A stretch of 64,000 nt of DNA from the NCBI RefSeq assembly GCF_009931615.1, contig NZ_CP046620.1, positions 2,061,501 to 2,125,500 on the forward strand, given 5' to 3'. Every line of letters begins with the position of its first letter. The first letter of the stretch is position 1. This document shows positions 34,727 to 45,232 of the stretch, piece after piece. A program made the position numbers and the translations under genes. The notes under the pieces are model-generated. The model did not search any database and was not told the DNA's origin. It saw nothing but the letters and a program-made list of their open reading frames with translations. This stretch comes from Algicella marina. GTDB lineage: Bacteria > Pseudomonadota > Alphaproteobacteria > Rhodobacterales > Rhodobacteraceae.

Positions 34727-36064
34727 TTACACACCGGCGTAGATCTGTGCCACCCGGTCGAGCGCTGCCTCCGGGCTCATCTCCTCGCTTTCGCCGGTGC
34801 GGCGCGATGTCAGTTCTACGACGCCGTTCTTGAGGCCACGCGGGCCGACGGTAATGCGCCACGGGCAGCCGATCAGGTCCATCGTAGCGAATTTCGCGCC
34901 GGCCCGTTCCTCGCGGTCGTCGTAGATCGGATCCAACCCTTTTGCAGTCAGCCCCTTGTAGAGACCCTCGCAGGCGGCATCGGCATCCGTGTCACCCTGC
35001 TTGAGGTTGACGATGCCGACCTTGAAGGGCGCAACGCCTTCGGGCCAGATGATGCCGTTCTCATCGTGGTTCGCTTCGATCAAGGCGCCGACCAGACGGG
35101 AGACGCCGATGCCGTGGCTGCCCATGTGCACCGGCACGCGCTGGCCGCTGTCGTCGACGACGACGGCATTCATCGGCTCCGAATATTTGGTGCCGAAATA
35201 GAAGATCTGGCCGACCTCGATGCCCTTGGACTGGCGGCGCTGCGCCTCGGGCACTTCAGAGAAGAGCGCGTCGTCGTGGGTTTCGTCCGTCCGGGCATAG
35301 GGCTTCGTCCACTCGTCGTAGATCGCCTGCAGGCCCGCTCTGTCGGAAAAGTCGATTTCACGGTCGCCGAAGGTGAGGTCCGTCACGGTGCTGTCGTAGA
35401 ACACGTCGCTCTCACCCGTATCCGCAAGCACGAGGAATTCATGGGTGTAGTCGCCGCCGATCGGCCCGCCATCGGCGCGCATCGGAATGGCCTTCAGGCC
35501 CATGCGCTCATAGGTTCGCAGGTAGCTCACGAAATGGCGGTTGTAGGCGTGCAGCGCGTCCTCTTTGGTCAGATCGAAGTTGTAGCCGTCCTTCATCAGA
35601 AATTCACGGCCGCGCATGACGCCGAAGCGCGGGCGCACCTCGTCGCGGAACTTCCACTGGATGTGGTAGAGCGTCAGCGGCAGGTCCTTGTAGGAGCCGA
35701 CGGAGTTGCGGAAGATGTCGGTGATCAGTTCCTCGTTCGTCGGGCCATAGAGCATGTCGCGCCCGTGCCGGTCGCTGATGCGCAGCATTTCCTTGCCGTA
35801 GTCCTCGTAGCGGCCGCTCTCCTTCCACAGGTCGGCCGATTGCAGGGTCGGCATCAGCATAGGCAGATGGCCCGCGCGCTGCTGTTCCTCGTGGACGATG
35901 TTCTCCAGCCGCCGCAGCACCTTGAAGCCCATCGGCAGCCAGGAGTAGATGCCGGCGCTGGCCTGACGGATCATGCCTGCCCGCAGCATCAGCCGATGGG
36001 AAGCGATCTGCGCTTCCGCAGGGTTTTCCTTCAGGATCGGTAGGTAATACTTTGTCAGACGCAT
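34727..36064 (-). CDS. proS: Prolyl-tRNA synthetase
   Basis: A 445-residue short-form ProRS, the alphaproteobacterial type lacking the INS editing domain. [20 protein letters not shown] is the usual opening; class II motif 1 [16 protein letters not shown] is near residue 34, motif 2 [21 protein letters not shown]-like near 138-158, motif 3 [15 protein letters not shown] near 318; a C-terminal anticodon-binding domain follows. It charges tRNA-Pro. ATG 36064 aligns with known starts; a 14-codon extension is not needed. First gene of the lol operon. Confidence 0.95.
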   Translation of the reverse strand: MRLTKYYLPILKENPAEAQIASHRLMLRAGMIRQASAGIYSWLPMGFKVLRRLENIVHEEQQRAGHLPMLMPTLQSADLWKESGRYEDYGKEMLRISDRHGRDMLYGPTNEELITDIFRNSVGSYKDLPLTLYHIQWKFRDEVRPRFGVMRGREFLMKDGYNFDLTKEDALHAYNRHFVSYLRTYERMGLKAIPMRADGGPIGGDYTHEFLVLADTGESDVFYDSTVTDLTFGDREIDFSDRAGLQAIYDEWTKPYARTDETHDDALFSEVPEAQRRQSKGIEVGQIFYFGTKYSEPMNAVVVDDSGQRVPVHMGSHGIGVSRLVGALIEANHDENGIIWPEGVAPFKVGIVNLKQGDTDADAACEGLYKGLTAKGLDPIYDDREERAGAKFATMDLIGCPWRITVGPRGLKNGVVELTSRRTGESEEMSPEAALDRVAQIYAGV

Positions 36065-36391
36065 GGTTGTTCCCGTGGCTTCATTGCCGGTTGACGGCCT
36101 GCGCATGTGTTTATGGCGAGATGCGCGGTGTTACAATGCGAAGTGACTGTCAATGCGGCAAAAGACATTTGCATGAAGCTGCGATTGATGGTTTATTCCC
36201 TAACGTCGGGGTAAGATTCTTGCGGGGTGCGCAGGGGAACGTTCAAAAAAAATCCCGACGCTGAAAAGGGCCATAGCCCAAGTCTGGGGAGACACATAAG
36301 GATCGGTCCGCGGGAACGTGGATCGATCTTTTTGGTTTGGGGCCGTTTTTTCGGTTTCGGGGCTGGTTCAAAGCCTGCCTCCGGCTGGCGC
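36065..36391. other. Spacer upstream of proS, no gene seen
   Basis: About 330 bp between the ppx 3' end and proS. No coding frame with credible protein features was found on either strand. It should contain the proS promoter and the ppx terminator; I could not point to convincing elements. Confidence 0.4.
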
Positions 36392-37954
36392 TCAGTCGGT
36401 CCCGACCTCAAGGGATGCCTCGACCCCGAGACGCGACGCGAGGGTTTCCAGCCGCTTGACGACGACCTCCCCGGCCAGCGCGCGGGCGTTGCTGCGCAGA
36501 CGCAGGCGCAGGACACCCTTGCGCAGGCTAATGTCGGTGTCTTCCAGAGCTCCGGGGGCGGCCCCCGTGAGCATCGCGCCGAGGCGCAATGCCTTGCCGA
36601 GGATCTCGGCCTCCAATTGGCGTTCCTCGCTCAGCAGTTCGATGATCGCCGGGTCGAAGTGGCTGCGCGCACTCGACTTGTAGCGATGGAGGATGGACAG
36701 GCCGAGGAAAATCCGGCCCTCGTGATCCAGCCCCGAGAGGTTGGCGCGGGTGACAGTCTCGAAGCAGACTTCGGCGCGGTAGTCGGGATGGGCCCGCCAC
36801 GTGATGTCATGGAGCAGACAGGCAGCATGGATCAGCCGTTGTTCGCCCGCCGAACGGCCCTTGTAGAGCGGCGACAACCACGCGAACAGCGTGTCGCCGA
36901 AGCCCGGAAAGCGGGCCCGGGCGCGTTCCATATGGCGTGACGCCTCAATCAGCGGATCGCGTTCGCGCAGGTTGTCGGGCATCATCTCGTAGAGCATGCC
37001 CTCACGCAATCCGTAGGAGGAAACGGTGACGGTCTTGACCTTCAGGGCCTTGAGCAGCGCGGGCAGCACCCGGGCCGCCAGTGGCACCAGTTCCAGCCGC
37101 GCCTGGCTCGTCTCCGTCAGGTCGTTCATCTCGTCGACGGTCATGGTGCCGATCCAGCGGCATGTCTCCAGCGCGTCCTCGCGGCTCATCCTGTATTCGT
37201 GCAGCACTTTCAGCGGGTAGCCGCGGCGTTCCATGTCGAGCCGTGCAACGGCACGCCATGAGCCACCAACCAGGAAGATGCGGCCGTGCTGACCCGGGAT
37301 TGCCTTGCGGAGGCCCTTGATGCCGTCGTCTATCGCCTTTTTCAGGTCCGTCTCGTCAAGGCCGGACAGTTTGAGCGGGCCGAGCGGAGAGGTTTCGCAA
37401 TGCCCAATCTCACCACGCTCCAGGTGCGCGAGTTCCATGGAGGCACCGCCGATGTCGCAGACCACGCCGTCGGCCCTCGGCCAGCCGAGAAGCACGCCCT
37501 TGGCTGACAGGGCGCCCTCTTCGGCACCGGACGCGATGGAGAGGGTGAGGCCCGTCTCCTTTTCCACCCGGTCGCAGAACTCCTTGCCGTCCGAGGCCTC
37601 GCGCACGGCGGCTGTGGCCACGCTTTCCAGCCGGGTCAGGTGCATCAGTTTCGCCAGCGCGGTGAAGCGGCGGATCGCGGCCAGCGCCCGCTCCACCCCA
37701 TCGGGGTTGAGTTTGCCGGTATCGAGCAGGCCCTTGCCGAGCCCGCAGAGGATCTTTTCATTGTAGAAATAGGCGGGTGAGCGTGCCACGCCGTCAAAAA
37801 CCACGAGCCGGACAGAGTTGGAGCCGACGTCGATGACGCCGACGCGGCGCACGACATTGCGGTTGATGTACTCGGTTCCCAGCGGGGCGAAGACGGGCGG
37901 ATCGTTGCTGTCGTCTTCGCTTTCTGCTTTCAGAGTTTCCATCCAGACAGCCAT
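36392..37954 (-). CDS. ppx: Exopolyphosphatase, Ppx/GppA family
   Basis: A 520-residue enzyme. The ASKHA phosphate-binding loops are GVIDVGSNSVRLVVFDG near residue 39 and VVCDIGGASMELAHLE near 158; catalytic Glu region TAAVREASDG near 118 and ASGAEEGALSAKGVLLGW near 136. A C-terminal HD-like helical domain contains AACLLHDITW near 378. It releases phosphate from polyphosphate ends, or hydrolyses pppGpp. The ATG at 37954 is preferred over a TTG at 37999; METLKAESE at 37942 is a further option. It follows ppk directly, the classic pairing of polyphosphate synthesis and breakdown. Confidence 0.9.
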   Translation of the reverse strand: MAVWMETLKAESEDDSNDPPVFAPLGTEYINRNVVRRVGVIDVGSNSVRLVVFDGVARSPAYFYNEKILCGLGKGLLDTGKLNPDGVERALAAIRRFTALAKLMHLTRLESVATAAVREASDGKEFCDRVEKETGLTLSIASGAEEGALSAKGVLLGWPRADGVVCDIGGASMELAHLERGEIGHCETSPLGPLKLSGLDETDLKKAIDDGIKGLRKAIPGQHGRIFLVGGSWRAVARLDMERRGYPLKVLHEYRMSREDALETCRWIGTMTVDEMNDLTETSQARLELVPLAARVLPALLKALKVKTVTVSSYGLREGMLYEMMPDNLRERDPLIEASRHMERARARFPGFGDTLFAWLSPLYKGRSAGEQRLIHAACLLHDITWRAHPDYRAEVCFETVTRANLSGLDHEGRIFLGLSILHRYKSSARSHFDPAIIELLSEERQLEAEILGKALRLGAMLTGAAPGALEDTDISLRKGVLRLRLRSNARALAGEVVVKRLETLASRLGVEASLEVGTD

Positions 37955-37995
37955 CCCAACCGTTTGTCGATCAGTGGCAAGCCCAGCCGCGTCTG

Positions 37996-40188
37996 TCAAT
38001 CATGCGAGTGGACAAGATCCGGCACATCGTCGACCCCGGCACGGCCGCGGCCGGAAAGCGAAGGGTTTTCCATGAAGAACTTGTGGCAACTGAACAGCGG
38101 CCCGCCATCGGTGGCGGAATGGCGACGGAACGTGCCATCGGATTGCAGCACCCAGCTTTGCGCCTGATCGGCGAGATTGGCGGCCATGATCTGACGGGTG
38201 ATCTGGGCATGGACTGTGGGGTTCTTGATTTCCACCAACGTTTCCACCCGGCGGTTGAGATTGCGGCCCATCCAGTCGGCGGATGAGATGAAGACGCGGG
38301 CCTTGTCGGACGGCAGTTCGTTGCCGTTGCCGAAACAGGCGATGCGCGAATGTTCGAGAAAGCGCCCGACGATGGATTTCACGCGGATGTTGTCGGAGAA
38401 CCCGGCGATGCCGGGACGGACGCCGCAAATGCCGCGGACGACACAGTCGATCTTCACACCGGCCTGACTGGCGGCGTAGAGGGCATTGATCACATCCGGT
38501 TCGATCAGGCTGTTGAGTTTCACCCACACATGCGCCGGCCTTCCGGCCTTCGCGTGTTCGATCTCGTTCTCCAAGCATTCGAGGATCGTGGATTTCAGGG
38601 TATGCGGCGAGATTGCCAGCGTCTCCAGTTGCTCCGGTTTCGCATAGCCAGAGACGTAGTTGAAAACTCGCGTGGCGTCGCGGCCCAGCGCGGCATCGCA
38701 GGTAAACAATGACAGGTCGGTATAGAACCGCGCCGTGATCGGGTGGTAGTTGCCGGTGCCGAAATGGGTGTAGGTTTTCAAGCCTCCATCTTCGCGGCGG
38801 ACGACCGTGGAAATCTTGGCGTGGGTCTTCCAATCCATGAAGCCGTAGACCACCTGCGCGCCTGCGCGTTCGAGCATGCGGGACTGGCGGATGTTGGCGG
38901 CCTCGTCGAAGCGGGCCTTGAGTTCGACCAGCGCGGTGACGGATTTGCCGTTTTCCGCTGCCTCGCACAAGGCCGAGACGATGGGGCTTTCGGCGGAGGT
39001 GCGGTAGAGAGTCTGCTTTATCGCCACCACGTCCGGGTCCAGCGCCGCCTGTTTCAGGAACTGAACGACGATGTTGAAGCTCTCGTAGGGGTGGTGGAGC
39101 AGCATGTCCTTCTGGCGGATGGCCTTGAAGATGTCGCCATCATGGTCCTGCACCCGCTCCGGCACGCGGGGCGAAAAATGGGGCCAGAGCAGGTCGGGGC
39201 GGTCGACATCGACGAGTTCGGACAGATCGGCGATGCCGATGATGCCATCCATCTCGATCACTTCCTCCCGGTCGACGTGCATCTCGCGGATGATACGCTC
39301 CCGCAGATCAGGCGGGGCGGAGCGGGATATCTTCAGCCGGATCACCTCTCCGCGCCGGCGGCGCTTCAGGGCGGTTTCGAATTCGCGCACGAGATCCTCC
39401 GCCTCTTCCTCCACCTCAAGGTCGCTGTCGCGCAGGACACGGAACGTGCAGTGGCCCTTCAGCTCGTAGCCGGGGAACAGCCTTTCGAGGTAGACTTTCA
39501 GAAGGTCTTCCAGCAGCACGAAGCGCAGCTTGCGCTCGGACCTGTCGGGCAGGCGAATGAAGCGGGGCAACTGGGCGGGCACCGGCACCAGCGCTTCGAG
39601 CTTGCGGCTGTCAGAGCGGCGGGCAAGCTGGAGGCCGAGGGCGAAGCCTTCGTTGCGGATGAAGGGGAACGGGTGCGCCGGGTCGATGGCCAGTGGCGTG
39701 AGGACGGGGAAGACGTTGTCCATGAACAGCGGGTCGAGCATCGCCCGGTCGGCAGCGTCGAGGCCCGGTGGCTGGATGATGTCGATGCCCTGCCCCTGCA
39801 GTTCCTGCTCCAGCTGCTCCCAACATTCCTTCTGCCGCATCATCAGCGCACGGGCATCGGCGTCGATCCGCTCCAGTTGCTCGGCGGGAGAGAGGCCGTC
39901 GGCGCTGGGCCGGGTCACGCCCTCGCGCAACTGGCCACGCAGGCCGGCCACGCGGACGGAGTAGAACTCGTCGAGGTTTGAGCCGGAGATAGAGAGAAAG
40001 CGCACCCGCTCCAGCAGCGGTACGTTCGGGTTGGAGGCTTCTTCGAGCACGCGCCAGTTGAAGGCCAGCCAGCTGAGCTCACGATTGATGTACCGGCTCG
40101 GCGAAGCGGGATCGAAGCCTTCGATAACGGTGCTCTCGTGATCGCCCCCGTTCAGGAAATCAGCATCGGTCTGCGTCATGTCTTTCAT
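37996..40188 (-). CDS. ppk1: Polyphosphate kinase 1
   Basis: A 730-residue PPK1. N-terminal domain opens [37 protein letters not shown] is characteristic; the catalytic phospholipase-D-like domains carry [16 protein letters not shown] (phospho-His site, H-A-K) near residue 435 and [15 protein letters not shown] near 607; [18 protein letters not shown] is near 630. It makes polyphosphate reversibly from ATP. ATG 40188 follows GGGGA by five bases; an upstream frame of eight codons is less likely. It is followed by ppx and preceded at 123 bp by hdaA. Confidence 0.93.
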   Translation of the reverse strand: MKDMTQTDADFLNGGDHESTVIEGFDPASPSRYINRELSWLAFNWRVLEEASNPNVPLLERVRFLSISGSNLDEFYSVRVAGLRGQLREGVTRPSADGLSPAEQLERIDADARALMMRQKECWEQLEQELQGQGIDIIQPPGLDAADRAMLDPLFMDNVFPVLTPLAIDPAHPFPFIRNEGFALGLQLARRSDSRKLEALVPVPAQLPRFIRLPDRSERKLRFVLLEDLLKVYLERLFPGYELKGHCTFRVLRDSDLEVEEEAEDLVREFETALKRRRRGEVIRLKISRSAPPDLRERIIREMHVDREEVIEMDGIIGIADLSELVDVDRPDLLWPHFSPRVPERVQDHDGDIFKAIRQKDMLLHHPYESFNIVVQFLKQAALDPDVVAIKQTLYRTSAESPIVSALCEAAENGKSVTALVELKARFDEAANIRQSRMLERAGAQVVYGFMDWKTHAKISTVVRREDGGLKTYTHFGTGNYHPITARFYTDLSLFTCDAALGRDATRVFNYVSGYAKPEQLETLAISPHTLKSTILECLENEIEHAKAGRPAHVWVKLNSLIEPDVINALYAASQAGVKIDCVVRGICGVRPGIAGFSDNIRVKSIVGRFLEHSRIACFGNGNELPSDKARVFISSADWMGRNLNRRVETLVEIKNPTVHAQITRQIMAANLADQAQSWVLQSDGTFRRHSATDGGPLFSCHKFFMENPSLSGRGRAGVDDVPDLVHSHD

Positions 40189-40311
40189 CTCGGTCCCCAC
40201 GTCTTTCGGCATCTGCTTTGGCTCACGCCGAAGGGTGCTGAAGCAGAACCTACGCGTTTACAAGAAACAGTTATATGACAACGGCACGTTGATGTGCAGG
40301 AAAGCCGGGTT

Positions 40312-40992
40312 TCACGCGGATTTGCGGAGGAATTCCGCTGCAAAACGCTTGGTGACATCCCTCCCGTCACGAAGGGCGGCCGCATCGAGCCGCGCCACCA
40401 TCTCCTCGGCGGCCGCGAAGGAGCGTTCGATCTGCAGGACAAGGTAATCGAGCGCGTCCTCGGGCACATTGACCTGCCGGTCGCGGAACTGCTTGCGCAT
40501 CACGGCAGCCAGCAGACGGTCGTCCGGCGCTTCGATCCGGGCGACAGTAGCGGCCATGAGGCGGGAAGCGAGGTCGGGCAGCCGGAGCGGCCAGCGCGAC
40601 GGCGGTGTCCGGCCCGTGAGCAGGAGTGGCGCGCGGCGCTGGCGCAGGGCGTTGTGGAGGTGGAACGCCTGTTCCTCGGCCACGGCGGCACTGTCTGGCG
40701 GCAATTGGTCGAGATCCTCGATCACGAGGGCGGGTGCATCCAGCGGCAGGCTACCCGCGGTGAGATCGGCGCCAGCGACGACTTCCGCGCCGGTCAGGCT
40801 GGCAAAGACGTGGGCCAGGTGTGTCTTGCCTGCGCCCTTGGGGCCGGACAGGACCAGCTTTCCCTCCGGCCAGTTGCGCCAGTCCTCGACCTGAAGCAAC
40901 GCCAGCGCATTGCAGTTGGAGGCGATGAAATCGCTGCGTCCCATCGCGACCCGGCGACCGAGATCGAAGACGAGCTGTTCCGGCATTGTCAT
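40312..40992 (-). CDS. hdaA: DnaA-related replication regulator HdaA
   Basis: A 226-residue protein resembling the DnaA AAA+ domain without the DNA-binding domain. It begins with a clamp-binding-like motif (PEQLVFDLG, QLxxF/L type) at residues 4-12, Walker A GPKGAGKTHLAHVFA near 50, Walker B LVIEDLDQLP near 90, and RLPDLASRLMAATVARIEAPDD. HdaA works with the beta-clamp to convert DnaA-ATP to DnaA-ADP after initiation. The start overlaps the stop of the permease gene (ATGA). The hdaA-ppk linkage is a common alphaproteobacterial arrangement. Confidence 0.9.
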   Translation of the reverse strand: MTMPEQLVFDLGRRVAMGRSDFIASNCNALALLQVEDWRNWPEGKLVLSGPKGAGKTHLAHVFASLTGAEVVAGADLTAGSLPLDAPALVIEDLDQLPPDSAAVAEEQAFHLHNALRQRRAPLLLTGRTPPSRWPLRLPDLASRLMAATVARIEAPDDRLLAAVMRKQFRDRQVNVPEDALDYLVLQIERSFAAAEEMVARLDAAALRDGRDVTKRFAAEFLRKSA

Positions 40993-42062
40993 TCAGCCGC
41001 GTCCGGCCGCTGGACGGTTCCCTGATAGAGACGGCCTTTCTTGTACTCGTCGATGGCGAAGCGCAGAAGGACGCCGAGCACTGCGGCTGTCGGCACCGCG
41101 ACCAGCAGGCCCGGAAAGCCGAACAGGGAGCCGAAGGCCGAGAGCGCGAACATCAGCCAGACAGGGTGCAGGCCGATGGAACCGCCGACCATGTTCGGCG
41201 TCAGCACGTTGCCCTCGAAGAACTGGCCGACGACGAAGATGATGGCGACGGCGGCGATCCAGATCGGGTCGTTCCAGAACTGGACCACGGCAAGGCCGAT
41301 GGACAGGATGCCGCCGGTGATCGAGCCGACGAAGGGGATGAAGGAGACGAGGCCGGCGAACAGGCCGACGAAGACCCCGAACTTCAGGCCGACGAGTGCG
41401 AGTGCCACCGCGTAGAAGATGCCCAGCACCGCGCAGACGGAGAGCTGGCCGCGGACGAAACCACTGAGCACCTTGTCCACCTTTCCGGCAAGGTCACGGA
41501 CGGTTTCGAGATGTTCGCGGGGGATCAGGTCATCGACCCGCGCCGTCATCCTGTCCCAGTCCAGCAGCATGTAGAAGGAGACGACCGGTGCGACGACAAG
41601 AATGATGACGATGTCGATCAGCACCAGCGAGGAATTGAGGATGCCCTCGGCGACGGCGACGCCGCCGTTCTTGATCGTGTCCTGCATGGAGACGAGACCG
41701 CGGCGGATGATCGAACCCTCCTCCAGAAAGCCCGGAAACCGCTGCGACAGGAAAGTCTGGAGGGTGGAGATGTAGTCCGGAACCTCGGAGGCCAGATCCC
41801 GGATCTGTCCCGCGACAAGTGGAATGGCAAAGAAGAGTATGGCGGCGAACAACAGGACGACGCCGGCGGTGATCAGCGCCGTGGCCGCGAGCCGGGATAT
41901 TCCGTGCCTTTCCATCCAGTCGGCGACCGGGTCGAGAAAATAGGCGATGGCGGCACCAAGAAGGAAGGGCAGGATCGCCTGCCCCATCACCCACATGAAC
42001 AGGAGGAAGACGACGGCGGCGATGCCCCAGTAGCGTAACTGCTGTTGTGTGTTCATTCCCAT
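40989..42062 (-). CDS. AI-2E family (PerM-like) transporter
   Basis: A 357-residue inner-membrane protein with about eight helices. Typical stretches are AILPFLLGAAIAYFLDPVADWMERHG near residue 28, VVAPVVSFYMLLDWDRM near 160, and the family signature LVSFIPFVGSITGGILSIGLA near 238, with GLHPVWLMFAL near 298. Some members are Na+/H+ antiporters, others export signal molecules; the role here is not known. ATG 42062 follows AGGAG. Translationally coupled to hdaA by an ATGA overlap. Confidence 0.88.
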   Translation of the reverse strand: MGMNTQQQLRYWGIAAVVFLLFMWVMGQAILPFLLGAAIAYFLDPVADWMERHGISRLAATALITAGVVLLFAAILFFAIPLVAGQIRDLASEVPDYISTLQTFLSQRFPGFLEEGSIIRRGLVSMQDTIKNGGVAVAEGILNSSLVLIDIVIILVVAPVVSFYMLLDWDRMTARVDDLIPREHLETVRDLAGKVDKVLSGFVRGQLSVCAVLGIFYAVALALVGLKFGVFVGLFAGLVSFIPFVGSITGGILSIGLAVVQFWNDPIWIAAVAIIFVVGQFFEGNVLTPNMVGGSIGLHPVWLMFALSAFGSLFGFPGLLVAVPTAAVLGVLLRFAIDEYKKGRLYQGTVQRPDAAE

Positions 42063-42115
42063 GTGCGTCTCCTGATCCCTCTCTCAAATGGCGCAGGGCG
42101 GAGCCGCTTGCAAGG

Positions 42116-42880
42116 TCAGACGAACTGTTCGCGCAGCAGTCGTTCCTCCAGCCCGTGGCCCGGATCGAAGAGGATACGGTGGACAATCTCGTTGGCGCTG
42201 CGGATTTCGACCGAGGTGACATCGCGCACGTCGCCGCTGTCAGCGCTGGCCGAAACCGGGCGCTTGACGGGGTCGAGCACGTCGAAGCGCACCAGTGCGC
42301 TTTTGGGCAGAAGCGCGCCGCGCCAGCGGCGCGGGCGAAAGGCGGCCATTGCCGTCAACGCGAGGATGTCCGCCCCGATGGGGAGAATCGGGCCGTGGGC
42401 GGAATAGTTGTAGGCGGTGGAGCCCGCGGGCGTGGAGACCAGCGCCCCGTCGCAGACGAGTTCGCGCATCCGCTCCTTGCCATCGACGAAGATGCGCAGC
42501 TTTGCCGCCTGGGGGCCGCTGCGCAAGAGCGAGACCTCGTTGATGGCCAGCGCCTCTGTCGTTTCGCCGTCGATCTGCCACGCCTTCATCCGCAACGGGC
42601 TGATCTCCGCAGTCTCCGCCGCCGCCAGCCGCTCCCTCAGGCGGTTTTCACCAAAAGTGTTCATGAGAAAGCCGACGGTGCCGCGGTTCATGCCGTAGAC
42701 AGGACGGGACAGTTTCTGCGTGGCATGAAGGGTAGAGAGGACAAAACCGTCGCCGCCGAGTGCCACGATCACATCGCTTTCTTCGGGCGGCACGTTGCCA
42801 TAGGCCGACGCCAGGCGCGTCAGTGCGGATTGCGCAACTTCGGCGCCCGACGCCAGAAAACAAATCTTTTCAAAGGACAT
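42116..42880 (-). CDS. nadK: NAD kinase
   Basis: A 254-residue NAD kinase making NADP from NAD and ATP. The catalytic GGDG motif is at residues 42-45, [10 protein letters not shown] (NxGxxGFL) near 68, and [18 protein letters not shown] near 155 is the NAD-binding conserved stretch. ATG 42880 gives the usual compact length; the longer frame to 43003 adds a non-conserved tail. Standing alone upstream of the permease gene. Confidence 0.92.
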   Translation of the reverse strand: MSFEKICFLASGAEVAQSALTRLASAYGNVPPEESDVIVALGGDGFVLSTLHATQKLSRPVYGMNRGTVGFLMNTFGENRLRERLAAAETAEISPLRMKAWQIDGETTEALAINEVSLLRSGPQAAKLRIFVDGKERMRELVCDGALVSTPAGSTAYNYSAHGPILPIGADILALTAMAAFRPRRWRGALLPKSALVRFDVLDPVKRPVSASADSGDVRDVTSVEIRSANEIVHRILFDPGHGLEERLLREQFV

Positions 42881-43114
42881 TCGTCCTGCTTCCTCCATCG
42901 GTATCGCCGCGGGATCGTAGCGACCGAACGCCCGGAGGCAAACTGAAAGCTGATCCGGAAAGGGAAAAACACCTTTGCGCATCCACGAGCCACGGCAAAC
43001 CAAGGCTTTGGTCGGATGCGACGCTAAAGCAGTTTAACGCACCCTTGTAATGTAATAGGATTCCCGGCAATCGCCCGGACAGAAACATTGGCTGAATCTT
43101 CTGGAGGAAGATAC

Positions 43115-44410
43115 ATGAAAGACTTGATGCGGGATGACGGCTTCTTTGCGGAAACGCTGGAGAGCCGGGACCCGGACATTGCTGCCGCGATCCGTAACGA
43201 ACTCGGCCGCCAACGCGACGAAATCGAACTGATTGCATCGGAAAACATCGTTTCTGCCGCGGTCATGGAAGCCCAGGGCTCCGTGATGACGAACAAGTAC
43301 GCCGAAGGCTATCCCGGCCGTCGCTACTACGGCGGCTGCCAGTTCGTCGACGTCGCGGAAGAGATCGCGATCGAGCGGCTGTGCAAGCTGTTCGATGCCG
43401 GATATGCGAACGTGCAGCCGAATTCCGGCAGCCAGGCCAATCAGGCCGTGTTCCTTGCGCTGTTGAAGCCCGGCGACACGTATCTGGCCATGGACCTCGC
43501 TTCCGGCGGCCACCTGACCCACGGGGCCCCGCCCAACATGTCCGGCAAGTGGTTCAATGCCCTGCACTATGGCGTTCGGCGCGACACGCAGGATATCGAC
43601 TACGACCAGCTTGAGGCGATGGCACTGGAGCACAAGCCAAAGCTGATCCTCGCCGGTGGCTCCGCCATCCCGCGGATCATCGACATGAAGCGCTTCCGGG
43701 AGATCGCGGACAAGATCGGTGCCTACCTGATGGCCGACATGGCGCATTTCGCGGGCCTGATCGCCGGTGGCGTCTATCCCAACCCGATGGAGCACGTGCA
43801 TGTGCTGACATCAACGACGCACAAGACCCTGCGTGGCCCGCGTGGTGGCGTGATCCTGACCAACGACGAGGATCTGGCGAAGAAGTTCAACTCCGCCGTG
43901 TTCCCCGGCCTTCAGGGTGGACCGTTGATGCATGTGATCGCCGGCAAGGCCGTGGCCTTCGGCGAAGCACTGCGGCCGGAGTTCGCGGAGTACCAGAAAC
44001 AGGTGGTCGTCAACGCCAAGGCGCTGGCGGAAACGCTGATCGAGGGCGGGCTGGACATCGTGACCGGTGGCACCGACACCCATGTGATGCTGGTGGACCT
44101 CCGGCCCAAGGGCGTGAAGGGCAATGCCACGGAAAAGGCGCTGGGCCGGGCGCATATCACCTGCAACAAGAACGGTATTCCGTTCGATCCGGAGAAGTTC
44201 ACGGTGACGAGCGGGATCCGCCTGGGCACCCCCGCCGGCACCACGCGCGGTTTCGGTGAGGACGAGTTCCGCGAGATCGCACGCCTGATCGTGGAAGTGG
44301 TCGACGGCCTCGCTGCGAACGGCGAGGACGGGAACGCCGAGGTGGAAACGGCAGTGCGGGCGAAGGTACAGAGCCTTTGCGACCGCTTCCCCGTCTATCC
44401 CAACCATTGA
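43115..44410 (+). CDS. glyA: Serine hydroxymethyltransferase
   Basis: A 431-residue PLP enzyme that interconverts serine and glycine with tetrahydrofolate. [20 protein letters not shown] near residue 36, the YYGGCQFVD motif near 76, the PLP lysine in [14 protein letters not shown] near 238, and [18 protein letters not shown] near 365 are all intact. ATG 43115 follows GGAGGAAG. The 230-bp upstream region shows no riboswitch that I recognise. A strong hairpin terminator follows at once. Confidence 0.96.
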   Translation: MKDLMRDDGFFAETLESRDPDIAAAIRNELGRQRDEIELIASENIVSAAVMEAQGSVMTNKYAEGYPGRRYYGGCQFVDVAEEIAIERLCKLFDAGYANVQPNSGSQANQAVFLALLKPGDTYLAMDLASGGHLTHGAPPNMSGKWFNALHYGVRRDTQDIDYDQLEAMALEHKPKLILAGGSAIPRIIDMKRFREIADKIGAYLMADMAHFAGLIAGGVYPNPMEHVHVLTSTTHKTLRGPRGGVILTNDEDLAKKFNSAVFPGLQGGPLMHVIAGKAVAFGEALRPEFAEYQKQVVVNAKALAETLIEGGLDIVTGGTDTHVMLVDLRPKGVKGNATEKALGRAHITCNKNGIPFDPEKFTVTSGIRLGTPAGTTRGFGEDEFREIARLIVEVVDGLAANGEDGNAEVETAVRAKVQSLCDRFPVYPNH

Positions 44411-44416
44411 TAAACG

Positions 44417-44449
44417 AAAAAGCGCCGGCCGTTTGGCTGGCGCTTTTTT
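44417..44449 (+). terminator. Rho-independent terminator of glyA
   Basis: AGCGCCGGCC-GTTT-GGCTGGCGCT forms a long GC-rich stem (one mismatch) preceded by an A-run and followed by TTTTT, seven bases after the glyA stop. The A-run makes it usable on both strands, so it may also serve the minus-strand gene ending at 44489. Confidence 0.9.
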
Positions 44450-44488
44450 CTGGTCGTAACTTGCAGCCGCTGTCGCTGTGCGGGGGCC

Positions 44489-45187
44489 TCAGCGAATGAG
44501 GTTTTCGCCGTCTGCGCCCGTCAGATCGAGGATGTGCAGCACTTCGCGGCGGACCATCTTGCGGATATTGCCTGTCAGCCGCTCGCCCAGCTCGCCCTGA
44601 AGTTCGGCGCGGACAACTTCGGCGACCATGGTGCGGAGTTGTTCCTCATCCATTCCGGCGTTCCCGCCCGTGGTATCGGTGTCGGCCACCGCCGCTTGCG
44701 TTGTCTCACTCTCCTCCGAATGTGCGGGCTCGGGCTCGACCGGTTCGGGCTCATGCAGCACGAGCGGTTCTTCGTCGGCGGACACCTGCTCTTCCGGCTT
44801 CGGCGCGGGCTCGGACGGGCCCTGGGTGATCACCGTGCTGGGAATGCCGTCGATGCGGACGGGGCCACGATCCTCCGCATCCGGTTCCGCCTGCGTTTGC
44901 GGCGCGGCGTCGGTGTTGTCATTCAACGGGGTATCGAGTTGGAGAATCTCTGCGGTGGTTTCGGCCTCCGCTGCGTCGTCGCCCTGCTCCGCGGGCGCAT
45001 CGGCATCGACGCGCAACGCATCGCCGAGAATGAACGGCTGATCGGCATCGCCATCGTCCGCGCCACTGGTAATGTCACTCGGACTGAGCTTGATGACCTG
45101 CGATTCAGCCTCTTCCGCCACGAGTCTGCGAATTGATGAGAGCACGTCTACGCGGTCGTCGTTCGAATCCAATGAATCATCACTCAC
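44489..45187 (-). CDS. Acidic low-complexity protein, candidate divergent PopZ-like polar hub
   Basis: A 232-residue protein of unusual make-up. N-terminal helix VDVLSSIRRLVAEEAES (residues 13-29) resembles the EILASIRRIISED helix that opens PopZ/DUF2497 proteins. Residues about 40-170 form a Pro/Asp/Glu-rich linker (EPEPVEPEPAHSEESETT). A helical C-terminus follows (EEQLRTMVAEVVRAELQGEL, RLTGNIRKMVRREVLHIL), similar in layout to the PopZ oligomerisation region. PopZ is the polar scaffold in Caulobacter. Overall identity is low, so this is a structural analogy from reading; a generic disordered linker protein is the alternative. Upstream of tolC, in the same direction as it. Confidence 0.45.
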   Translation of the reverse strand: MSDDSLDSNDDRVDVLSSIRRLVAEEAESQVIKLSPSDITSGADDGDADQPFILGDALRVDADAPAEQGDDAAEAETTAEILQLDTPLNDNTDAAPQTQAEPDAEDRGPVRIDGIPSTVITQGPSEPAPKPEEQVSADEEPLVLHEPEPVEPEPAHSEESETTQAAVADTDTTGGNAGMDEEQLRTMVAEVVRAELQGELGERLTGNIRKMVRREVLHILDLTGADGENLIR

Positions 45188-45232
45188 GGATTACCCTTTC
45201 GATCTGTTCGGCCCCCACCGTTGCAGACAATA

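Noticed and set aside
34637-36043. 468-codon open frame antisense to proS
   Set aside because: proS is complete and conserved; the antisense frame is a composition artefact.
42881-43114. Riboswitch upstream of glyA
   Set aside because: I looked for a glycine, SAM or tetrahydrofolate aptamer-like pattern and saw none; only a ribosome-binding site is clear.
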